Assembly (NCBI GenBank): GCA_036172665.1
Contig: CM069876.1
Location: forward strand, 37,107,001 to 37,171,000
Direction of reading: 5' to 3'
From: Prosopocoilus inquinatus
Taxonomy: Eukaryota > Arthropoda > Insecta > Coleoptera > Lucanidae
Length of the DNA stretch: 64,000 nt
This document shows positions 33,401-45,400 of this stretch, in pieces; the first letter of the stretch is position 1; every line of letters begins with the position of its first letter. The position numbers and the translations under genes are program-made. The notes beneath the pieces were generated by a model. That model was given only the letters and a program-made list of their open reading frames with translations. It was not told the DNA's origin and searched no databases.

Positions 33401-36400
33401 AAATATGAAAGAATGGTTATCTCTCCTTCTTTCCCATGTTTCTTTGGATTAATCTCAACCTTCATTTACATGAAATCTTTAATTTTATCTCAACTTTCCA
33501 CCTTCTTTGCTTTCTACCAAAAGAAAAGACTCTAATGATAGGTAATAGGAAAATACCAGTTGGATTTTACGTCAAAAATAAATCAACGGCAGTCCTGAAT
33601 AAGGATCGACCAACGAGGTTGAAACAGGAAGGATTACAAAATGAAGAGAAAGCACAAGAAGAAAGACCAAAAGGGGTCGAAATTCCCTCTTAAAGATCAA
33701 GTGATCGAAAGTATAAAAATCTTAGAGTACAGACAGTAAGTAATATGGAGCCTGCCCTCTTGCCCTTAGAAGCAACGTACGTTGCCTAACTTACGAATTT
33801 ATAGGATTATTATTTTTGTGATAAAAATGAAAGGATCAAGGTACGTACTTAAACATCGAAAACAAGCTTGTGTTATTTGGGGAAAGAAGTTTTGATTAGG
33901 CGGCAATCGACATTGAAAACGTTTAATGAAATGAAACACGTCGATGTCTTATTGAGGAAAGCCTTCTGTGCTTTTATCATTATAAGGAAGTCCTTTATTC
34001 CTGATTGGTAGACAGAAAAATAAAGCACATGAAAAGTAGGGAAAGTCAAAGTCACACAAATTGGGCAAGCTAATCATAGCTATGTCAAATATCTTCAGCG
34101 CTTCAATGTCCATCAGTCTCATCGTATTGAGTTAAGCTCAGTGCAAAAGAAGACTTACTGTAGTATCCACAGGCATGCACTACCAAATTGGTCCTCAATG
34201 GATTCCCTTTGTCCCTTCTGGACGGTCAGAACTGTCTAATCTCTGTTGGCTATGCAGGCAAGTGCCCGAACTGGGACGGAAAACATATCTCTAAAGGTTT
34301 GCACATAATAAAAATAACCACAGATGTTGAGAGAAGATGTATGTCTAAACTCCAAACTTGACTTACGAAAGGCCGGCAAAGGAAAAATGAAAATAAGAAG
34401 GAAGACGCAAATAATAGGGGTAGACTAAGACTGCCAAAGGATACCACCCCCAAAGGATTCCTATCAAACTTCAGCAGAGGTCGTCTGAGACGCAGTGCCC
34501 ATGAATCTTCCCTACAGGTAGCAAGGATCCCCGCTTGTTAGAAGATGGAGAGCAAAGAGAAAGTAAAAAAGGTGAGCGGAGGCAGAAAGATATTGTTGCA
34601 AGTAAAATAGAACGATATCATCCAAAACAGAACAGTCTCGATGATGATCAGATGATTTACAAAACGAAGACAAAGAAGGGCAGAAGTTTCAATACGAGGA
34701 GAAAGAATTTTTAAAAAAAGGCCGGAAATAATAGGGATGTCGAGAGGAGATGAATAATGAAACTTCAAGCTTGTCTTACGAAATGCTAGCAAAGGAAAAA
34801 GGAAGAAAGAAGACAAAATGAAAGAGGCAGACTAAGACTGCCAAAGGAGACCACCCTAAGGATGCCTACCAAACATCGGCAGGGATTACCTCAGACGTAA
34901 TGTCCCAGAATTTTCTCTGAAGGTAACAAAAATCCCCCCCCCCCTTCCTCACCTCGCAGGAGATGAAGAGGAAAAAGAAAAACTGAGAGTAGAGGCAGAA
35001 CGATATTGTTGCACAGAGCAGTATTATCTAAATGGAACAATTCAGATGATTTCCAAAGCGAAAATAAAGAAGTGTAAAAGTTTCAATACAAGGTCAAATA
35101 ATTTCTGAATAAAGAAAAGATTGGCACAGAATAGAAATAAATAAAGATATTGAGAGAAGAAGTATGTCCAAACTCTAAACTTGACTTGCAGACGATTGGC
35201 AACGGAATAATGAAAAAGAAAGAAGAAGAAAATGAGTAGCCACGTTTGAAAAATTATTATCAAAATTCGTTTTGTTTTTAGTTTTGGAATAATACAAAAT
35301 TTAAGGGGCGAGTTTTTAGGTTTCATTGACAAAGTTGCATAATGGGCATTTCGCAAGTGTGGTCGACGATATTGACTTAATCACCGCCAAAATTATCTAG
35401 TACGATATGTCGACTTCTGCTTAGCTGGCAGATCGAAATCCTTGTCAGTCGATGAAATTTGTACCCGGCGCCTCCCCATGTCACGAAATAAAGGTTGTAT
35501 TCCAGTATGCTACGAAATAAGAAAGAGAAAAGTTTACGTTTTAATTACGATAAAAAAGAATGTCTGTTGGTTTAAGGGTTTATTTTAGATTTTAGTTAGA
35601 AATTGATTAAATTTTTTAAGTTCAGAAAATTCAGACAGCAATCTCCTCATTTGGTTTACAAATTTCCCTTCTCATACTACACGGTTGCCGCAAAGTGTTT
35701 TTGCGCAGTATTCTGAAAGTCCGAGTCGAAAGATCAACGTACTAAAATTATCAACGCCTCACTAAATTGCGAATACGTTAATTGCTTCGAATATAATATG
35801 ATCTGGTGATATAGCATTCTCCAGTAAGGTTAATCGACTTGAGTGTCATTTGTCAGCACGGAATTTACTCTATTAAAACGAATTTTGCATAAGTTCCATC
35901 GACTGAAAAGGACTTTGATCGATCTGCGAGCTAAGTAGAAGTCGGTAAATCACGCTAGACAATTTTCGCAGCGATTAAGTCGATTAAACCTAAAAGCACG
36001 TGTGTTAAATTTTGTGTTACTCTAAAATTTTGATAATATGTCAAACGTGGCAATAGGAGCAAACTAATACATGTACAAATCATAACGGGAATTAGTTTGC
36101 CAAGCACCCTGTACATTAAGCAATGTTCCAAGTAATTTCATGTTACCAACCGAGATGATACGAGCGTCTCTGTGCAATCAAGAGTAAGATACGACCCCCC
36201 TTAACGTCTACAATTACACACTTACATGTACTTCAGGCTACCTAAGGGTCGCAAGATCTTCTTGTCCAACGACCGAAACGGATTCCGCTCGAAGTTCCTG
36301 CGAACACCATAACGAATTAAACAAAAAAAAAAAACAAAAAGAAGAGCAAATCTCGAGGATACAACGCCGTCAAAAGTAACGATCGCCCCCTCGACATAAA

Positions 36401-39400
36401 AACTTTCAAATCGGGCTTGAACTCACAGGGAGGTTAAGTTGATTGTGTCGTAGAAAACTCCGGGCTCGACGTCTTGCAACAGATTGTCGTTTAATGTCCT
36501 GGAAACAAGAGAGAAAGAAAGTGAATTCGGAGGCGTAGTTCCGGAATTGAAGAGAAACTATTTTTTGTTTGATGTTGCAGAAATTGAATTGTGAAGACTT
36601 TTATTTAATAGACGTTTCTGGATGAGCAAGCAAGGCACACGACTCGCAAAATTTGAAAAAGAAAAAGTTTCACTATTCTTGCGAGCAATGTACACAATGT
36701 AGATGTATGTACAACCTCAATCAAAACTAATGAAGCTGCTGTAGTCAGAGAGGGGAAATCCCGACATATCTGCACTCTAACTACAGCGTTTAGGTTTTGA
36801 ACGCTTCATTAGTTTTAATTGAGGTTGTACTTACATACAGCAAATAATAGGGCTTTCCCCTTACGTCGAAGGAAGCAAGCCACGCGTCTCTTTCAATCAA
36901 CGCATAGAAACGCCTATTAGCTAAAATGAAAGTCTTCCATCGGTATAGAATTACTACATATTGAACCACTGAAAAGTTTTACTTACAGAGACTGAAGTTC
37001 GATTAAATTGAAGAAGGTTTCGTTCTCCAGGTATTTCAATTTGTTTCCGGATAGGAATCTAGAAATAGAGGAGCTGGTTTTGAACTAAACCCACAAAATT
37101 CCCAAAGGGATTAATCAATTATTTATAAAATACATCTGACTTAAGAAGTATCTCTGTGCATCTTCGAGGAAAATCAATAAGTTTATAATACAAGGGTTTC
37201 TTAGAAATTCTATGCAAGTGAAGAGACCACAACAGAATGCGTTCAATTTTCTAATACCGTGCATTCTTATGCAGACGACAGCAGACGAGGAAAAATGAAC
37301 GCCTTTTTTTATTGTTCGAATCACCGGGGCCACCGGGGGTGGTTAGCGTCAGACTGTGAGATGTTGTCGTATAATGTTACAACACCCCAGACATCGATGC
37401 ATCTTATATAACGAAAACATCCCTCGATATGAACGCCACACACCCAGATTTGTAAACACTTTAAGATGTATAGTCTTGATTGGGTCAGTTAAGGATTGAT
37501 GTTACCGCCGCGTATTTTTTTATATTATTTTATTTAATCTCTTTATGTTTTATATTCATTTATTATACTTCTTTTGGCATGAATTTAGCGCTTAAAATAC
37601 GCTCGTGACATTTCTGAGAGTTAGAAATTTGCAGCGGACGCAGCAGCGTGTGCGACGACAATTAGAAAGCTGGCACGGCGGAGCCAGATAATAGTGAGAA
37701 TTCAAGCATTAATTACTCAGGTTTCCCAGCACGGATTTTCCTGACACTTTTCCGGCACTTCAGGCATACACTTCCCTACATTCTTACGAGATTTCAGGAA
37801 AATGCAGTGTCTGGGAAAAATGGTACTTAACGGAAACTGTTAACTGTTAACACTTTCACCCTGATTTTCAACGATCAGACGGGACTTCATACCGCGGATT
37901 CTTATACCATTCGAATCCTCTCCTCCTCTTCCTCTTTCGATTCATCTTAATTATACGCAGCAACGACAAGTAGAGAGCTAGCACGCCGGTGCCATACAAT
38001 AGCGAAAATTCAAACGTTACTTGCTCAGGTTTCCCTGTCCGGATTTTCCTGACACTTTTCCGGCATTTCAGGCATACACTTTCCTACATTCTTACGAGAT
38101 TTTAGGAAAATGCAGTGTCTGGAAAAAATGTTATTTAACGTAAACTGTTTTACACATTCACCCCGATTTTCAACGATCAGATGGGACTTCATATCGCGGA
38201 TTCTTATACCATTCGATTTTCAACAATCACACGGGACTTCATACCGCGAATTCATATATCATTCGAATCCTCTCCTCCTTCTGTTATATCGATTCATCTT
38301 AATTATACACAGCAATGACAATTAGAAAGCTAACACGACGGAGCCATACAATAGCGAAAATTCAAACGTTACTTGCTCAGGTTTCCCTGTCCGGATTTTG
38401 CTGACACTTTTCCGGAACTTCAGGCGTGCACTTCCCTACGTTCCTACGAGACTTCAGGAAAATGCAGTGTCCGGGAAAAATGTTATTTAACGTAAACTGT
38501 TTACACATTCACACCGACTTTCAACGATCAGACGGGACTTCATATCTCGGATTCTTATACCACTCGATTTTCAACGATCAGACGGGATTTCATACCGCGG
38601 ATTCTTATACCATTCGAGTCCCCTCCTCCTCCATTATCGATTCATCTTAATTTTACGCGAATCAAACACTGGTAACACCTTCAAATCGACTCCACCTGTA
38701 CGAGGCCACGCCTGTGACGTTAGAGACGGAGCCCTAGCCCCGACTAGGCTCGAGGTGGAACACATGCAGACTGCCCATCCTGGTTGTAACGTCAGAAACG
38801 GAGCCCGTTCAGAGAAAAATTCAGAATTTTCGCGAAGAAATTCGTATACAATGTGTCCCCGGATGGACTTAACTGTACCTATAAACTTCCTTGTTTCGTA
38901 TTTTAGGAAGAAGTCATTCTTCATAAAAAGTTTCGATTCTTCTAGCGAGAGCAACTACCAAAATTTCGAAATAACATACAGGCTGGTTAGAAATCAAGAC
39001 GACGTAAAATTTGGTTAAGAGTTAAAGTACTTTTCATTTGAAAGGAAAGTAAAAGTATTACATTATTGACATTACACACATTTTTCCAGTAATACTTTTA
39101 CTTTCCTTTCAAATAAAAAGTACTTTACTGTTAACCAAATTTCACGTTGTCTCGATTTCTAATCGCCCTGTACGTTATTTAGAAACTTTGGCAGTTGCTG
39201 GTAACTTGCTAGAAGAATTAAAACTTTTTATGAAGTATGACTTTTCTTCCTAAAATTTGAAACAAGGAGGTTTATAGGTATAGTTAGGTTCGTTCGAGGA
39301 CACACTGTGTGAGATGGATCGGTTGCTTCCTTCGGCAGTTCTGAACTAAACTCAGGGAAAGAGTAGGCTTTCCTCAATAGCCCTCCAACCCACCTTAACC

Positions 39401-42400
39401 TCTCCTATTAGACTCTATTATCTGACTCCACATCGCACAGGCACTTCCACTGCAACTCTGTTGTTGACGGCCAGGACTCTTCCCTGTCGTTCTAGTTGCG
39501 CATCTCTCTCCTAAAAACATCCGGACATTTCGCAGGAATCTCTAGAACCTCTGGAATCTCCGAAACCTTCAGAATCTCCGAAACCTCCAGACTATACTCT
39601 CAGACTTTAACATCGGCTGCACGTCGCACCGGCACTTCTACTGAAAACAGTCGTTGACGGCCAAAACTCTTCCCTGCCGTTCTAACTGCACACACATATC
39701 TCTCCTAAACACCTCCGGTCAATTCCCTAGAATCTCTGGAACCTTCAGAAATTCACACAACCATACTTTTGCATTAATTTGCAAACATTTTCTTTATTTT
39801 ATTTTTACTTGTAAATATCCCTTTTTCTCCTTTTTATCTCTTGTTAATAAACTCAACTTAGAATACAAACCGTGTTCATTGGAAAGAATTTAACTAACTA
39901 ACCATAAAAAAACCAATCCAAATTCACTCCTTTGTTAGTTGTTAGGAGCAAGCCGAGAATTCGTCAACGTTGCAAATATACATAACAAACAACCAATAGC
40001 AGCAAAGGGCAATGAACACCACCGATAACATTGACGTTACCACACGATGTTAAATTCAATTATTATTTTAATAACGTGCATTGCTCTGATTACTGGTTTT
40101 AACCAATAGGAAGTATTGTTTCCTCAAAGCATATTCCGGGCGAAATTATTGGGCAGCAAGACTTGGCTGAAGATATACAAATAAGGGTGTTAAGGCCAAA
40201 GAGAGCGTGTGGCGGACATGGTCGTCGACAAGCGAGATCTCTCTCGAACCGATTTGAATAATTATGAACTAACGCGGGGTCGCAAGGCATTCTAACCTCT
40301 TTATTCTAGTATTTTGACCAATCAAGTCTTAGATACAACGTGTTTGTATGTATGCATTGGTAAAAAAATACCACTTAACGATTTTCGTTATCTAACGTCG
40401 TCGTTAGGAATTATAGAATAAGGGCGTAAGCCCCACCCATTTTGATAATTAGACTCATATTCATTTGCATGCATTGATTGGTCAAGAAATACCACGTAAC
40501 GATTTTCATTATCTAACGTTGTCGTTGGGAGTTATAGAATAAGGCGTAAGCCCCGCCCATTTGGAAATTAGACTCATATTCGCGCTATCATTAGCTGACT
40601 TGTTTTAATGTATACATATTTGTAACTTGTAACCAACTTTGTATCTTTAATCATATCAATATTAATCAAGGAAATTATTTTCTGTGCTTTAATTATTGTT
40701 CTCTGATTAAGGACTGAACGTTATTGCCGATTAACTTTCGAACTGTGCCGATAAATAAAAATAAAATTACATTTTTGCTCTTCGCTGTTGAGTTACATTA
40801 GCCGCGTAAAAGAACTGACCAATAGCGTCTCGCAAAGACTTGCTCCAACAGCTGGATCGCAGTGGTAACATTGATTTCTTTTCTACCTCGGTTCGCGTAT
40901 TGGGGAAAACTCGCTCATTGGTTTTTAAAACTGCTACATTCGCTGGACTAAAGACAAAATGATTTCATTAGTTTACGGTGTTTTTTAGAGAACCGCCAAT
41001 TTTTTAGCAACTTTTTGTCAAATCCCTTAACGACTCCCGCAGTTTAAGGGTTAATAGGCCCTTACTTCCATTACCATCACATTGATACAGAGTCATTCCC
41101 CAGTGGTTTTAGCACACAGACAGATGCTTAATTAATTTACATGCTGGACAATTTTTTTTTAATTAATTTATCGTCGACAGACGCCCGTCGAGATTACAAT
41201 GTATAACACAAATGAATAAATTCATTCTATCAAGTTGGCCCGTAGTGGTTTAAGGCAGAGCAACAAAGAGCACCTAACTCGCAATATGTTAAAAAGATAA
41301 CCTAACTCGCAGTATGTTAAGAAGAGAACCCACCTTGCAGTATGTTAAAAAGAGATACCAAGAGTATAGTGGAGGAGGTTACGTGTTTTAGCAAAGATAG
41401 TAGATACGTGAATAATATAATCATTCGGAGGAATGAATATTTTCATTCAGGCGGTAACAAATAAATTAAGAGCTGCTTGTATGTATGTACAGAATTGCCA
41501 CAGTAACACTATTTAAGCATTTAAATGTTTTCAACGGTATTAAGCAAAGACATAATAACGTTCATTCGTTTTAGCGGGTTAGATGCGATTACATCCGTGC
41601 ATGCATTATGTAATATACTGAACTTTGGTCGTCGAGTTAAGGCCATTTTCTTAGTCGAGGTTTAACGTTAAGCTTCAATTGTATTCCCAGAGTGACAATT
41701 AAATGGACAATTGTTTCTATGGGAGTAAAACAGAGCTTAATGTCGACTGAGGAAATGGCCCTAGATGATCAGAGTTTGCCCACTTATCTTTAGTGCTCTT
41801 TATGAAACCGCTGTGGGTTAACTTGAAACTCCTCAAACGGTATTTGTATTTGCTGGGCGAAATTCCGCCATTTGGGGTACATTTTAGACATACCTGGCGT
41901 TCAAAATTTTATTTGGCGCCTGGCACCTGATTTAGGATACTTTTGGGTGTTATTTTCGATCGGAGATCACTTACGATCATTCATTTATTTATTTATTTTT
42001 TGTCTAACCATTCTTCTTTTGCTTTTGTATTTTTTTTTCCTTCTTTTTAGTAGAATCAGTTTTCGCTTTTTATAGACTCCTTTTTACAGTTCTCTTTCTG
42101 TTTTCTTGCAAAAACTCATCGATTTAAATTTTTTTGTCCATCGTGCTACTTTTTTTACTGTTTTGAATCTAGAGATTCATTTGTTTTTTGTTCATTTTAG
42201 TCGTTCTTCTTTTGCCTTTTCTTTATATTCCTTATGTTCTCGTATTGTGTATTTCTCGTTTGTTTTTCTTATAGAATTGATTTCTTTCATTTTTTTGACA
42301 GCTTTTTTGTTGTTCGCCGTATTTTTTTCTTTTGTTTTACGTACTGTATTTCGTCGTTCATTTCTTTTTCGTTTTTGTATCCTACAATTTAGAAAAGAAA

Positions 42401-45400
42401 GTTATTTTTCGTTCGTTCCTTTTTCTATTTTTGTTATCGTATTTTGTATTTTTTTCTTTTTCTTATCAAGTTGATTTCTTGCATTTCTTGATCCTCTTTT
42501 GTAATTCGTCGTTTTTTTTTCTTTTGTTTTACGCGCTGTATTCCGTCGTTCATTCGTATTATTCATATTTTGAATCGTTCGAGACGAGAGAAACTTGTGT
42601 TTCGTTCAACGTTGTTGTCAATCTTTACTCGTTCTTCTTTTGTTTTTTCCTCTGTTCTTTGTTTTCTCTTCTCTTTTTTTTAGCAATTGATTTCTTCTAT
42701 TTTTTTGACACTTTTTTGTAGTTTGTCATTTTTCTTCTTTTGTTTTACGCACTGTATTCCATCGTTCATTTCTTTTTCATATTTTTATCCTATTATTGAC
42801 ATTTTACAGTTTAGAAAATAAAAGTTTTTTGATTCGTCCAAGGAACTTGTTTTTCGTTCAACAGTTTCCAATTTTTTATGTTATCGTATTTTGTATTTTT
42901 TCCTTTTTCTTATCGAATTGACTTCTTGCATTTCTTGACCCTTTTTTGTAGTTCGTCGTTTTTCTTTCTTTTGTTTTACGCACTGTATTCCGTCGTTCAT
43001 TCGTATTTCGCTTTTAAATCCTGCAGTTTGGAAAATAGAAGATTTTCTACGAATATTTTGATTCGTCCGAGATGAGAGAAACTTGTTATTCGTTCAACTT
43101 GGTGTTGTCAATTTTTACTCGTTCTTCTTTTGTTCTCTTTGTCTGTCCTTTGTTTTCTCTTCTCTTTTTCTTGGCACTTTCTTTTGATTTCTTCTATTTT
43201 TTTGACAATTTTTTTGTAGTTTGTCATTTTTCTTCTTTTGTTTTACGAACTGTATTCCATCGTTCATTTCTTTTTCATATTTTTATCCTATTATTGACAT
43301 TTTACAGTTTAGAAAATAAAAGTTTTTTGATTCGTCCTGGGGACTTGTTTCTTGTTCAGCATAGTGTTGTCAATCTTTAATTCTTCTTCTTTTGTTTCTT
43401 TTTCTGTTCTTTGTTTTCGTACTGTCAATTTCTCTTTTATTTTTTTTTACCGAATTGATTTCTTGCGTTTTTTTGTAGTTCGTCGTTTTTCTTTCTGTTT
43501 TACGCACTGTATTTCGTCGTTCACTTTTTTTCGTTACTTTTATCGTATTATTGGCCTCTCACAGTTAATAAATAATTAATAAAAATTCTCTGTGAATTTT
43601 TTGATTCGTCCGAGAAGCTTGTTTGCTTAGTTCAGCTTAGTGTTGTCAGTCTTTAATCGTTTTTCTTTTCTTTTTTTTCTGTTCTTTATGTTTTCGTACT
43701 GTGAGTTTCCCTTTTGTTTTTCTTATCGAATTCGATATCTTGCATTTTTTGGCACTTTTTTGTAGTTCATCGTTTTTTTTTTCCTTTAATTTATGCAGTG
43801 TATTTCGTTGTTCATTTCTTTTTCCTTTTTTGATTCTGCTATTGACATTTTACAATTTAGAAAATAGTGATTTTCTATGAATTTTTTGATTCGTCCAAGA
43901 AACTTGTTTTTCGTTCAGCTTGGCGTTGTCAATCTCTAGTCGTTCTTCTTTTGTTTTTCTTTTCTGTTCTTTTGTTTTCGTACTGCATATTTCTCTTTTG
44001 TTTTTTTTTACAGAATTGATTTCTTTCATTTTTTGACACTTTTTTGTAGTTCTTCGTGTTTTCTCTTTTGTTTTACGCACTGTATTTCGTCGTTCACTTC
44101 TTTTTCGTTATTTTTATCGTATTATTTTAACTAATGACAGTTGAGAAAATAAAGATTTTCTACGAACTTTCTGATTGGTCTGATAAACTTGTTTTACATT
44201 CAGCTTGTCGTGCTGTCACTCTTCTTTTGTTTTATTGCTCATCTCAGGCCTTGCATTTCGTTGCTGTTTCTTTTGTTTTATTTGTTCTGGGTTTTGACAG
44301 CTCAAATCAGCGATTATTTTGTTTTTCTCATTCTTCGTATATCTTTGTTTTCCTGTTGAAAATTCCTTTGTTTCTTTCTGCTACACTTTTTAACTGAAAA
44401 AATACGACGTTTCTAATGTAAAGTTTTTAGAACAGGTGATTGGTTTGGGTTATTGGTTTGTAAGTGACAGCGAAGAATGGTAGACATTGACAGTTTCCAG
44501 TTGTTCTGTTTTTCTCACTCTTAGGTACTCAAACAGAGTTTTTCTCTCTCACATTTCTACCACTTGCTATTATTATTATTATATATCGCACCTATTTAAC
44601 AAACAGTGTCATTTTGGAGAAAAGAAATTAATATTAATATTATTTTCTTGTTGTATGAACTTTAGAAAAAATTAGCGTCTTTTGGCTACTTGCTATTAAC
44701 AAGTTGGCGACTTTGGGGCATATTCTGTAACTTATTAGCAGGTCGTTAAAATTTAGAGGTCCTTTAAAATTTAACATATAGTTCTACGGTTGGTTGTTAC
44801 CGTAGCAACAAAATTTAACAGCCCTTTAAATTTGACGCTTTTGATACAGAATAGGCCCTCATGCAATCTGGACTGAAATATCCTTAAAGCTGAGATGCTT
44901 GGTGATTTGTTCATCGAGATGATTGTGCTTGTGTTCGTTGATATGTTTGATAGGTTGGCGCGGAAACATTTTCATTAAGTAATTGCCACATAAGTCGACG
45001 TCGAAGACGTATATGATTAAAAATTATTTTGGTCGAGGGCAGTCAAGGATTTTCAAATTATTTAGGTTCGTGAATTGTATTAAAATTTGTGAAACAATCT
45101 GAGGAAATGCACTCGCTGTTATTTCTTGGTTTTACTTGCTGTTAATAGTTTCTTGAGTTTATTTCACGACGGTCCTTGCTCTCTCAGTTCCCATATTTCA
45201 ACAAGCAACATCAACTCTCTGACTTTGATGTATTAACACCTAAGAAACTGTTAAAAGCCCGGCTTGAAAGATAAAAGAGATTTTGGTTTTTTTGTGGAGC
45301 GTTTATTCATTGATTTTCGATTAATGTTAAAATCGTATTTTGATCGTCTAATTCCATTTCTAACTGAAAAGTAGCACGTCAGTGCTGCTTTCGACGTTTC

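Noticed and set aside
35380..35490. Acceptor-like site and open frame on the minus strand between receptor exons 12 and 13
   Set aside because: The frame ends in a stop, does not resemble the hinge, and the sequence belongs to dispersed repeat family B. Exon 12 joins exon 13 in frame without it.
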